A stretch of 64,000 nucleotides of DNA from Pseudanabaena sp. Chao 1811 (lineage in GTDB: Bacteria; Cyanobacteriota; Cyanobacteriia; Pseudanabaenales; Pseudanabaenaceae): NCBI RefSeq assembly GCF_027942295.1, contig NZ_CP101416.1, forward strand, positions 372,001 to 436,000, in the 5' to 3' direction. The position numbers and the translations under genes were made by a program. The notes beneath the pieces are model-generated. The model was given only the letters and a program-made list of their open reading frames with translations. It was not told where the DNA came from and ran no database searches. Shown piece by piece: positions 9,905 through 19,540 of this stretch (positions are counted from its first letter, which is position 1; every line of letters starts with the position of its first letter).

Positions 9905-12407
9905 GCGGTGATCGCTAGCTACGAAATCAGGCATAATGAGATTAGCCGATATTTTCACTTAATGTAAAGTTTGATGATCCTTAATAAGCTCGAACCCAAG
10001 CAAGCATTAAATAGTAAGTATTTGAAGATTAAGCCTGATGCGGAGAATATTCAGGAATTTAAGGCTAATTTGGGGCGGATGCTTAAAGATTGTGACAACA
10101 AAAAGGATGAAGAGTTTAATAAAAATTTACTGAGTGATTTTCTAAAAAAGAGCTTTTATGGCGATCGCTATTTCATTAATACGAAGGAAAATAGCGATCT
10201 AGTAATCCACAATGATAAGGATGTGGAAAGTACGGTTGGGGTGATCTTTGAGACGAAGAAGCCAACTAAAACTAATAGTGGGGAAATGCCAAGGGTAGAT
10301 CATCTCAATCGCAAGGCTTTTCAGCAGTTGGTTTTATATTTTTTGCGGGAGAGGGTGACGCATGGCAATGTTGCGGTGAAGCATTTGGTGGTGACGAATA
10401 TTTATGAGTGGTTTATTTTTGATGCGAAGATTTTTGAGGAGTTGTTTTATAGCGATAAGCAGTTAGTTAAGAATTTTCAGGATTTTGGAGAGGGGCGGCT
10501 GAGTGGGACAACAACGGACTTTTTTTACAAGCAGATTGCGGAACCTGCGATCGCTAAGGTAATTGACCGCATTAAATTCACACATTTTGATTTGCGCGAT
10601 CTTGAGAATTTAGATTTGCTTGATCTTTACAAGATTCTTTCGCCTGAGCATTTGTTGAAGTTGCCCTTTGCTAATGACAGCAATAGTTTAAATAAGCCTT
10701 TTTATAATGAGTTGCTGTATATCATTGGGTTGACGGAAACGAAGTCAGGGGGCAAGAAGTTAATTGGGCGGATGGCGGAAAGCGATCGCCATGATGGTTC
10801 TTTGATTGAGAATGCGATTAGTCGTTTGGATAGTTTGGATAAGATTTCGCAGTTAAAGAAGCCTGAAGAGTTTGGGGAGAGTTACGAGGAGAGGCTTTTT
10901 AATGTGGCGCTGCGGTTGTCGATTAATTGGATTAATCGGATTTTGTTTTTAAAGTTATTGGAGGCGCAGTTAATTAAATATCATCAAGGCGATCGCGATT
11001 TTGCTTTTCTGAATTTGGCAAAGATGCAGAACTATGATGATCTGGATAGTCTGTTTTTTGATGTGTTGGCAAGGGAGCAGGATAGGCGCGAGGCAAAGGT
11101 TAAGGCGGCTTTTGCGAATGTGCCTTATTTGAATAGTTCGCTATTTGAGCCAACAGAGGCGGAGCAGCAAACGATTGTAATTAGCAATCTCAAGGATCGG
11201 GATTTGCCAATTTTTAGCGGGACGGTGCTGAAGGATGGTAATGGGAATAAGCGATCAGGTGAGTTGAATGCGTTGGCTTATTTGTTTGAGTTTTTGGATG
11301 CTTATAAGTTCGATCGCGATGAGTTGGAAGATACGCAGGAAGATAGTGAGAAGTTGATTAATGCCTCGGTGTTGGGGTTGATTTTTGAGAAGATTAATGG
11401 CTATAAGGATGGGTCTTTCTATACGCCGAGCTTTATTACGATGTATATGTGTCGGGAGACGATACGGCGGGCGGTGGTGCAGAAGTTTAATGAGGTGAAG
11501 GGTTGGAATTGTCAGAGTCTTGATGATTTGTATGAGAGGATTGAAGATAAAAAAGAGGCGAATGCAATTATCAATAGTCTCAAGATTTGCGATCCTGCGG
11601 TGGGTTCGGGGCATTTCTTGGTTTCAGCTTTGAATGAGATGATCGCGATTAAGAGTGAATTGCGTGTTTTATTGGATCGCTCTGGTAAGTCGCTAAAAGA
11701 TTATCGAGTGGAAGTACGGAATGATAAGTTGTTGGTTTACGATGATGAAGGGAAGTTGTTTGCTTATCATCCGAATAATGCTGAGAAACAGCGTGTGCAG
11801 GAGGCTCTATTTCATGAGAAGCAAACGATTATTGAGAGTTGTTTGTTTGGGGTGGATATTAATCCTAATTCGGTGACGATTTGTCGGTTGCGGTTGTGGA
11901 TTGAGCTTTTGAAGAATGCTTATTATAGACCAGATGGTAATCTGGAAACCCTGCCAAATATCGACATTAATATCAAGTGTGGTAATTCTTTGATTAGTCG
12001 GTTTGGGTTGGATGTGGATGTGAAACAGGTTTTGAAGAAGCAGAAGTTTAGTATTGAACAGTATCGAAATGCGGTGCAGACTTATCGCAGTGCGGAAAGT
12101 AAGGCGCAAAAGCGAGAGATGGAAAATTTGATTGCGAAGATTAAGGCTGGTTTTAGTTCGACTTTGTTGGCTGGTGATCCTAAGAAGGTGAAGTTACGAC
12201 AGTTGCAAGCGGAGCTTTATAGTGTCGAAAATCAGACTTTGTTATTTGAAGAGACTAAGGCGGAGGTTAAGGATAGAGAAAAGAAGGTTAATAAGTTAAA
12301 TAATGAGATTGATAAGTTAACTGCGGAGATTGAGGATATTGAAAGCGGTCGGCTCTATGAGAATGCTTTGGAATGGCGGTTTGAGTTTCCTGAAGTTTTG
12401 AATGATA

Positions 12408-13435
12408 CAGTCCATTGAGGGATTAAGTAGTACAGTAACAACACTTAGTAAACCAATTTTTGAAGAAATCTTTTTCTAACAAGTAAGGGAAAACGTTGAT
12501 TAAATGCTGAAGTAGTTTTTGAGAATGAGGTCTAAGCAATCTAATAAAATATTTGAGAACCGACCACATCATCTCAATTGGATTAAAATCAGGAGAATAG
12601 GTGGGTAAGTACAAAATCTTAGCACCTGTCGCTGTAATTGCTTTTGCGACCCCCTCAACTTTATGGCAGTTGAGGTTATCCATGATGATCCTATGCTCAG
12701 GACGTAATTTAGGTACTAGGTCATCTTGGACAAAGGTGAGAAAATCTGCTCCTTTCATAGAACCCTGAATCGTTTTCAGGCAAACAATCCCATCAACTGA
12801 AATAGCGCCAATTATTGTGTATTTCTGACCTTTGTAAAAGGGACGAAGACTGAATACTCTTTTGCCACATTCACTTCTTGCCACAGAGCGTTCCATCCCC
12901 TGCCATACTCCCGTTTCATCAATACAAATCAGATCTTCAGCTTTCACTTCATTCAATGCTTCCCAAAATTCACATCTTTGCTGTTGTACTGCCTCACTTT
13001 TTACCTTTTCATGGCGATAGGTCTTTTTTTTAGAGTGATGTTATGCCTCTGGAAAAATCGGCACATGCTGCCTGTGGTCACTGATACTCCTGTTTGTTCT
13101 GCTACTTCTTCACAGTACTGCCATAGTGTCCAATCTGGATGCTCTGAGACAATTTCGAGGATTTTCTCCTGATGCGCTTCGAGGGGACTTTTGATTGGAC
13201 TACCTAATGGTTTGTGGTTTAGTTCTCCTGTCTCTCGGTATTGATTCAGTAGTTTTTGCACTGTTTTCGTCGCGACTTGAAATTGCTTCGCTACTTCCCG
13301 AATCGATGTATTTCCTGCTTCGTAGTTTGCTACGATCTTTTCTCTGAGATCTAGTGAGTAAGGTGCCATTTTTTACTCTCTTTTGGGTTTTGCTATCCTA
13401 GCTTATCTTGTACTACTCTTTCCCTCAATAGGCTG
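12408..13435 (-). mobile_element. IS630-family element, copy A
   Basis: 1028 bp, flanked by the TA target duplication (12406-12407 and 13436-13437). The terminal inverted repeats are imperfect: CAGTCCATTGAGGGATTAAG at the left, and CAGCCTATTGAGGGAAAGAG read inward at the right, each followed by TAGTACA (with GTAGTACA in common). Its encoded proteins are identical to those of copies B and C in this window, suggesting very recent transposition. It disrupts the restriction-modification gene. Confidence 0.95.
12423..13369 (-). CDS. IS630-family transposase, copy A (two frames joined by -1 frameshift)
   Basis: OrfA (13369-13001, 122 residues) carries the helix-turn-helix region with IREVAKQFQVATKTVQKLL. 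OrfB (annotatable from 12956 to 12423) carries the catalytic DDE domain, with aspartates in CIDETGVW and IIMDNLNCHK and the glutamate in SPDFNPIEMMW. OrfA ends just after a run of eight A (on the coding strand) where a -1 slip joins the frames into a continuous protein of about 315 residues. The arrangement is typical of IS630 elements that use programmed frameshifting. Confidence 0.92.
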
Positions 13436-13461
13436 TAGTGGCGATTTTGTTGGCTTTGATA
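13436..13461 (+). other. 26-bp island of host gene between two IS630 copies
   Basis: Between the TA after copy A and the TA before copy B lie 22 bases that encode SGDFVGFD of the interrupted methyltransferase when both IS are removed. The two elements therefore inserted independently at neighbouring TA sites in the same orientation. Confidence 0.9.
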
Positions 13462-14489
13462 CAGTCCATTGAGGGATTAAGTAGTACAGTAACAACACTT
13501 AGTAAACCAATTTTTGAAGAAATCTTTTTCTAACAAGTAAGGGAAAACGTTGATTAAATGCTGAAGTAGTTTTTGAGAATGAGGTCTAAGCAATCTAATA
13601 AAATATTTGAGAACCGACCACATCATCTCAATTGGATTAAAATCAGGAGAATAGGTGGGTAAGTACAAAATCTTAGCACCTGTCGCTGTAATTGCTTTTG
13701 CGACCCCCTCAACTTTATGGCAGTTGAGGTTATCCATGATGATCCTATGCTCAGGACGTAATTTAGGTACTAGGTCATCTTGGACAAAGGTGAGAAAATC
13801 TGCTCCTTTCATAGAACCCTGAATCGTTTTCAGGCAAACAATCCCATCAACTGAAATAGCGCCAATTATTGTGTATTTCTGACCTTTGTAAAAGGGACGA
13901 AGACTGAATACTCTTTTGCCACATTCACTTCTTGCCACAGAGCGTTCCATCCCCTGCCATACTCCCGTTTCATCAATACAAATCAGATCTTCAGCTTTCA
14001 CTTCATTCAATGCTTCCCAAAATTCACATCTTTGCTGTTGTACTGCCTCACTTTTTACCTTTTCATGGCGATAGGTCTTTTTTTTAGAGTGATGTTATGC
14101 CTCTGGAAAAATCGGCACATGCTGCCTGTGGTCACTGATACTCCTGTTTGTTCTGCTACTTCTTCACAGTACTGCCATAGTGTCCAATCTGGATGCTCTG
14201 AGACAATTTCGAGGATTTTCTCCTGATGCGCTTCGAGGGGACTTTTGATTGGACTACCTAATGGTTTGTGGTTTAGTTCTCCTGTCTCTCGGTATTGATT
14301 CAGTAGTTTTTGCACTGTTTTCGTCGCGACTTGAAATTGCTTCGCTACTTCCCGAATCGATGTATTTCCTGCTTCGTAGTTTGCTACGATCTTTTCTCTG
14401 AGATCTAGTGAGTAAGGTGCCATTTTTTACTCTCTTTTGGGTTTTGCTATCCTAGCTTATCTTGTACTACTCTTTCCCTCAATAGGCTG
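13462..14489 (-). mobile_element. IS630-family element, copy B
   Basis: 1028 bp, same orientation as copy A, with TA duplications at 13460-13461 and 14490-14491. Excision with one TA gives GFDIVIGNPPYG, the catalytic motif IV of the host methyltransferase. Copies A and B form a direct repeat of 1028 bp with a 26-bp spacer, so recombination between them should readily remove one copy. Confidence 0.95.
13477..14423 (-). CDS. IS630-family transposase, copy B (two frames)
   Basis: Protein sequence identical to copies A and C. OrfA 14423-14055 holds the DNA-binding part, and OrfB from 14010 to 13477 holds the DDE catalytic part, joined by a predicted -1 frameshift at the A8 run. Catalytic residues are intact, so the element appears functional. 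Confidence 0.92.
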
Positions 14490-15659
14490 TATCGTAATTG
14501 GTAATCCGCCTTATGGAGTAACATTAACTAAACAAGAAGACTCTCTATTTAGGCAAAATTATCAAGTATCGAATTATCAAATTGATACATATACTTTATT
14601 TACTGAGTTAGGAATAAAAATTAGCAACCCTAACTTTATTCTATGTTTGATTATCCCTAATACTTGGTATGCATCAATTTATGATACTCAATATAGAAAG
14701 TATTTAATAGATAATAAATTTGTTAATAGCATTACAACTTGCCCAGTTAATACCTTTGATGATGCCGTAGTTGAAACCTGCATTTTAGAATGCATCCCCA
14801 AAAATAATAAAGATTATTTTGAAGTTTATTCTCTCAAAAAAGAAGAATTAAACAAGGTTCTATTTGATGACATTATATCTAATGAAAGATATTCAATTGG
14901 TTCATTTTCAAAATCAAGTGATTTTACGCTGACAAAAAAATAATTGATTCCAACGAAAAAGTTAATGATTATTTTGATGTAATATGGGGAATAAAAGTTT
15001 ATGAGAAAGGTAAGGGAAATCCTCCTCAAACTGGTGAAGAATCACAACAAAAAATCTTTCATTCAGAAAGCCGTCTCACTCCTACACATAAGCCTTTAAT
15101 TGGAGGCAGTGAAATTTTTCCATACAGATTATCATGGAAAGGTGGCTTTGTAAATTATGGAGATTGGATTGCAGCACCTAGAAAGCCAATATGGTTTGAG
15201 GCTAATCCCAGAATTGTTGTTAGAGAGGTTACATCAAAAGGACATATTTTTGCAACACTAATATTTGATGAATATGTTTTCTCAAATTCAGTTGATGGAA
15301 TAAAAAGTAAATCAAATAATATTCAAGATTTAAAAATTTTGCTTGCTATACTCAACTCTAAGTTTGCACGGTTCTTTCACTTAAATAAATCTGGTAATAG
15401 CTCAAAAGACACTTTCCCTAAAATTTTACTTCAAGATCTCAGAGAATTCCCATTTCCAAAAGGTAGAAGCAATTTTGAAGAAATCTCGATAATTGTTGAC
15501 GAAATTCTCACTGCTAAAAAAGGCGATCCTAATGCTGATACGAGCGAATTAGAAAAGAAGTGCGATCACTTAGTTTACAAACTCTATCAACTCACCTATG
15601 AAGAAGTAAAAATCATTGATCCAGAATTTGAACTAACAGAACAGGCACTGGTGAGTTAA
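14490..15659 (+). pseudogene. 3' part of the type IIG R-M gene (recognition domain)
   Basis: Separated from its 5' part by the IS copies. It begins inside motif IV (IVIGNPPYGVTLTKQ) and runs as one frame to the stop after TLTKK at 14941-14943. The rest continues one base shifted from 14943 to 15659 (IDSNEKVNDYFDVIWGIKVY through LTEQALVS). The region following NPPY in type IIG enzymes is the target-recognition domain. An ATG inside the IS (14437) could start a short fusion, but no function is expected. Confidence 0.85.
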
Positions 15660-15717
15660 TTAGTGAGACAATGAAATCCCCTAGAGGATAATAATTCCAG
15701 CATAAAAACGGGACGAT

Positions 15718-17044
15718 GAGACTGTCAAGTAAAATGTGTAAAGTCTAGAAGCTAGACGTGGAGACGATCCTCGAAGAGGATGGCAAAGCGATTAAGAGCA
15801 GGTTTCCAATCACGAATCGGCATCGTCCACTTCTTCGAGATATTCCGCATTGCTAAATAAACGAGCTTGAAAGCAGCATCATCAGAGGGAAAAATCTGTT
15901 GGGATTTAATCACCTTCCGCAAACTACTGTTCATCGACTCAATCGCATTGGTGGTATAAATCGCCCTGCGAATCTCGGTCGGGAAAGCAAAGAAGGGGAT
16001 AATGTTTGCCCAATGACTGCGCCAAGACTTGGAGATTGATGGATATTGCTTGTCCCACTTTTCAGCAAAGAGTTCGAGATTAAACTCAGCCTCCGATTCC
16101 GTCGCCGCGCTATAAATAGCCTTGAGGTCAGCACAAACTTGCTTGCGTTGTTGCCAAGGTACAAAAGCGACCGAGTTTCTGACCATGTGGACAATGCATA
16201 ACTGCACCTGAGTTTTAGGAAATACCGTCTCAATCGCATTAGGGAAACCAGTCAAGCCATCGACACAGGCAATCAAAATATCTTTGACCCCACGGTTGTG
16301 AATTTCGGTGAGTACTGACAACCAGAATTTCGCACCTTCATTCGGAGAAATCCACATACCCAGTAATTCCTTGTACCCGTCCATATTCACGCCCAAGGCA
16401 AAGTACAAGGATTTGTTAATCACTCTGCCATTGTCTCGGACTTTGATGACTAGACAGTCCAGAAAGACGATTGGATAGACTGCTTCAAGGGGACGGTTTT
16501 GCCATTGCTTCACCTCGTCAATTACTGCATCTGTAACATTGGAAATAAGTGTTGGTGATACTTCAACACCATCCATTTCTTGCAACTGGGCTTGAATATC
16601 CCTGACACTCATACCTCGTGCGTAGAGAGCAATGATCTTTTCATCTAGTCCTGACAAGCGACTTTGTCCTTTCTTCACCATCTGCGGTTCAAACTCCCCT
16701 TGCCGATCTCGGGGGACTGCGATTTCGGCTACGCCAAAGTCACCTTGCACTTTTTTCTGGCTATAACCGTTGCGACTGTTGGTTTGTCCTTCTGGTCTAG
16801 GTTCGTGCTTACCGTATCCCAGATGGGTTGATAGTTCTGCTTCCAATGCTCTCTCCACCAACGCGGTTGTCAGTTGTTTCAGAATGCCTCCTTCTCCGAA
16901 TAGGTCAGGTGGTGTTTTACATTCTTGCAGCAATTCGTCGAGCAATTCTTTGCGTATATTCATCAGTTTTAGTGTTGGTAATTGTGTGTCTAGATCATCT
17001 CTCTGTATATATCCCAGACTTTACACACTTCACTTTACACTCTC
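15718..17044 (-). mobile_element. IS256-family element, copy 1
   Basis: 1327 bp bounded by imperfect terminal repeats: GAGACTGTCAAGTAAAATGT at the left, and GAGAGTGTAAAGTGAAGTGT read inward at the right, both followed by GTAAAGTCT. Unlike the copy at 58.9 kb, no 8-bp target duplication is visible (GGGACGAT left, AAATTATG right), which suggests a flanking deletion or recombination after insertion. Confidence 0.93.
15752..16963 (-). CDS. IS256-family transposase
   Basis: 403 residues, a full-length mutator-type transposase. Seen: an N-terminal region with RNGYSQKK, the motif [12 protein letters not shown] (first catalytic D), [17 protein letters not shown] (second D), IVHMVRNS, and the C-terminal [14 protein letters not shown] with the catalytic glutamate. 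It differs from the 59.8-kb copies at single residues (for example QEMDGVEV in place of QEMYGVEV). All catalytic residues are present. Confidence 0.95.
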   Translation of the reverse strand: MNIRKELLDELLQECKTPPDLFGEGGILKQLTTALVERALEAELSTHLGYGKHEPRPEGQTNSRNGYSQKKVQGDFGVAEIAVPRDRQGEFEPQMVKKGQSRLSGLDEKIIALYARGMSVRDIQAQLQEMDGVEVSPTLISNVTDAVIDEVKQWQNRPLEAVYPIVFLDCLVIKVRDNGRVINKSLYFALGVNMDGYKELLGMWISPNEGAKFWLSVLTEIHNRGVKDILIACVDGLTGFPNAIETVFPKTQVQLCIVHMVRNSVAFVPWQQRKQVCADLKAIYSAATESEAEFNLELFAEKWDKQYPSISKSWRSHWANIIPFFAFPTEIRRAIYTTNAIESMNSSLRKVIKSQQIFPSDDAAFKLVYLAMRNISKKWTMPIRDWKPALNRFAILFEDRLHV

Positions 17045-17049
17045 AAATT

Positions 17050-17256
17050 ATGAGCACATCCGATTGCAACCCACCACAGATTAATCCAGCTACCCAAGAA
17101 ACAGCACAAAAACTCTTTAGCGAAATTAGTCATCTTATTGATGTCGCCAAACAACGCGCCGCCATTGCTATTATTAGAAAAGAGCTACTCCAAGCAAAGC
17201 TCCAACAAGCGATCGCTTCAGCACGTCGGCAATTACCTTCATCGGAACAGGATTGA
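17050..17256 (+). pseudogene. short remnant, possibly of a DUF1016/YhcG-like nuclease
   Basis: 68 residues starting six bases after the IS256 end. KLFSEISHLIDVAKQRAAIAI resembles the N-terminal start of DUF1016 (PDDEXK nuclease-domain) proteins, and ELLQAKLQQAIASARRQL resembles their C-terminal tail, so the middle may have been deleted. The match is from memory and weak. It could instead be an intact small gene of unknown function. Confidence 0.35.
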
Positions 17257-17657
17257 TATGTTTTATTGATAGTAGTTCGATTTAATTAAATGAAGTGACA
17301 TACTTCGAATGAAGTGACATACTCCGCATGTCACTTCATGATCACCATCTTAAATTTCGTCGTCAATCCCTAATTCTCTTAATTTTGCTGCCAAGCGATC
17401 GGCTCGTTGTTTTTCGAGTTGAGCTTGTTGTTCAGCCTGTGCCAATTTTTGCTTTTCCTGTAATAGTTGTTCTGAGGCATCCTTGAGATTTGTGAATTTC
17501 TTGCCATCAGGGAAATAAAGCTCTAATTGTTCGCCACTGAGATCAAAGCGAATCCCTAATCTAGGGCTAATCCAACCATCAATGGCATCGATTACCTCTA
17601 GCTCATTGCCTATGCGTTGCCAGCCTGTTAACTCGACATCACTAGGATCATAAAGAT

Positions 17658-17801
17658 AACCCAAGTTGCTACCTATTAAAAATCGGCTCAAAACAAGTTA
17701 AAAACAGCCTCGCTAAGTCCAAAATGACGCTATTTTTATATAAAAATCTAGCATTTTTTATTTTAACTTTAGTATTGAATGAATAGGTAGCAACTTGGGT
17801 T
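17658..17801. mobile_element. 144-bp MITE, intact copy
   Basis: Perfect 20-bp terminal inverted repeats, AACCCAAGTTGCTACCTATT. Non-coding and AT-rich. A direct repeat AAAGAT flanks it (17652-17657 and 17802-17807). Removing the element and one AAAGAT restores the Uma2 frame. The ends are unrelated to the IS630 and IS256 ends in this window, so the transposase that moves it is elsewhere. Confidence 0.92.
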
Positions 17802-18196
17802 AAAGATAATATTCCTCAACGCCATAGCGCTCGTAAAATTTCAGTTTCTTTGCCATTTCACTGGTTCTATTACCCGGAGAAAGAATCTCGAAGGCAACTT
17901 GAGGGGCAATACCACCCTCGACCCATTGCATATAGGAACCACGTCTGCCCTTCGGTCTACCAAATACCACCATCGCATCGGGAGCCGTGCGAATTGTATT
18001 ATCTCCTTCAATGGGATACCAGAGTAAATCGCCTGCAACAAATACATTAGGATCGTTCGCAAAGAGACATTCCAAGTTCTCTTTAATCATTACAATCCAG
18101 TCAAATTGCTCAGTATTGTTGCTCATCGGCAGCCCATCATCGTCAGGATAAATAACCCAAGTTGCTACCTATTAAAAATCGGCTCAAAACAAGTTA

Positions 18197-19224
18197 CAGC
18201 CTATTGAGGGAAAGAGTAGTACAAGATAAGCTAGGATAGCAAAACCCAAAAGAGAGTAAAAAATGGCACCTTACTCACTAGATCTCAGAGAAAAGATCGT
18301 AGCAAACTACGAAGCAGGAAATACATCGATTCGGGAAGTAGCGAAGCAATTTCAAGTCGCGACGAAAACAGTGCAAAAACTACTGAATCAATACCGAGAG
18401 ACAGGAGAACTAAACCACAAACCATTAGGTAGTCCAATCAAAAGTCCCCTCGAAGCGCATCAGGAGAAAATCCTCGAAATTGTCTCAGAGCATCCAGATT
18501 GGACACTATGGCAGTACTGTGAAGAAGTAGCAGAACAAACAGGAGTATCAGTGACCACAGGCAGCATGTGCCGATTTTTCCAGAGGCATAACATCACTCT
18601 AAAAAAAAGACCTATCGCCATGAAAAGGTAAAAAGTGAGGCAGTACAACAGCAAAGATGTGAATTTTGGGAAGCATTGAATGAAGTGAAAGCTGAAGATC
18701 TGATTTGTATTGATGAAACGGGAGTATGGCAGGGGATGGAACGCTCTGTGGCAAGAAGTGAATGTGGCAAAAGAGTATTCAGTCTTCGTCCCTTTTACAA
18801 AGGTCAGAAATACACAATAATTGGCGCTATTTCAGTTGATGGGATTGTTTGCCTGAAAACGATTCAGGGTTCTATGAAAGGAGCAGATTTTCTCACCTTT
18901 GTCCAAGATGACCTAGTACCTAAATTACGTCCTGAGCATAGGATCATCATGGATAACCTCAACTGCCATAAAGTTGAGGGGGTCGCAAAAGCAATTACAG
19001 CGACAGGTGCTAAGATTTTGTACTTACCCACCTATTCTCCTGATTTTAATCCAATTGAGATGATGTGGTCGGTTCTCAAATATTTTATTAGATTGCTTAG
19101 ACCTCATTCTCAAAAACTACTTCAGCATTTAATCAACGTTTTCCCTTACTTGTTAGAAAAAGATTTCTTCAAAAATTGGTTTACTAAGTGTTGTTACTGT
19201 ACTACTTAATCCCTCAATGGACTG
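18197..19224 (+). mobile_element. IS630-family element, copy C
   Basis: 1028 bp in the opposite orientation to copies A and B, at a TA inside the MITE. Ends and coding content match copies A and B. Confidence 0.96.
18263..19209 (+). CDS. IS630-family transposase, copy C (two frames)
   Basis: OrfA spans 18263-18631. OrfB is readable from 18601 in the -1 frame, or from the internal ATG at 18676, to 19209. The A8 run at 18601-18608 is the slip site: frame 0 reads CTA AAA AAA AGA, and the -1 frame continues AAG ACC TAT, giving KKKTYRHEKVKSEAVQQQ into the DDE domain. Without a slip OrfA stops at 18629-18631. DDE residues are present. Confidence 0.93.
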
Positions 19225-19485
19225 TAAAAACAGCCTCGCTAAGTCCAAAATGACGCTATTTTTATATAAAAATCTAGCATTTTTTATTTTAACTTTAGTA
19301 TTGAATGAATAGGTAGCAACTTGGGTTAAATAATTTTTTGAGAAGGTGGCATTTGTAAAATCATGGCGCAACCTCAAAAATGTTTGGTTATCTTCTAGGG
19401 AACCAGATTTTTTACGGCAAAGCTGCACTATAAAAAATCTGACTCCTTATTTTACTGCATCTCTCTTAAGTAGCTCATCATAGTT

Positions 19486-19540
19486 AAACCCTAGAAGCGT
19501 GGGTTGCCCGCTTTGCGGGCAACCCACGCTTCTAGGGTTT
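19486..19540. repeat. 55-bp perfect palindrome, TTT loop
   Basis: 26-bp arms around TTT. The outer arm overlaps the msrP stop codon. Likely a transcription end for msrP on the minus strand, but far longer than an ordinary terminator and without a clear T tract. Confidence 0.9.

Larger units (their letters stand above)
9971..15659 (+). pseudogene. type IIG restriction-modification enzyme, broken by two IS630 copies and a frameshift
   Basis: The intact gene would encode 1209 residues. The N-terminal nuclease-like core has D76 (DLVIHND) and E94-T-K96 (PD-(D/E)XK pattern). The methyltransferase domain has motif I DPAVGSGHF at 541-549 and motif IV in GFDIVIGNPPYG. A C-terminal recognition region follows. 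Removing both IS630 copies with one TA each restores EVLNDSGDFVGFDIVIGNPP across the junctions. Downstream, an A7 run (14934-14940) causes a stop; one extra A restores the frame to the TAA at 15657. With these repairs the length is exactly divisible by three. The surviving 5' part (9971-12418) ends after four codons read from the IS. Its start is TTG 9971 or ATG 9974. No active enzyme is expected. Confidence 0.9.
18154..19327. mobile_element. 144-bp MITE, second copy, interrupted by IS630
   Basis: Appears identical to the copy at 17658-17801, except that IS630 copy C is inserted at its internal TA (18195-18196 / 19225-19226). Flanked by AAAT direct repeats (18150-18153 and 19328-19331). The intact neighbouring copy gives the exact pre-insertion sequence, proving the IS630 boundaries. 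Confidence 0.92.
17350..19364 (-). pseudogene. Uma2-family (DUF820) gene split by two MITEs and a nested IS630
   Basis: Three pieces read in order on the minus strand: 19364-19332 (MILQMPPSQKI), 18153-17802 (YPDDDG..., MSNNTEQFDWIV, FVAGDLLWYPIEG, RTAPDAMVVFGRPKG, FYERYGVEEYYL), and 17657-17350 (YDPSDVELTGWQ and a coiled coil ending LRELGIDDEI). Removing each MITE and one target duplication gives QKIIYPDDDGLPMS and GVEEYYLYDPSD, both in frame. The rebuilt protein has 228 residues, normal for Uma2 proteins with a C-terminal coiled coil. Two further Uma2 genes are at 55.6 and 62.9 kb. Confidence 0.92.

Noticed and set aside
12978-13172. 64-residue frame opposite IS630 OrfA, repeated in all three copies
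   Set aside because: Conserved only because the IS copies are identical; it lies antisense to the transposase.
12407-14490. Composite transposon made by IS630 copies A and B
   Set aside because: Only 26 bp of the host gene lies between them and each copy has its own TA duplication; two separate insertions explain it.
15931-16239. 102-residue frame inside IS256, repeated in each copy
   Set aside because: Same-strand shadow of the transposase in another frame, repeated with the element.
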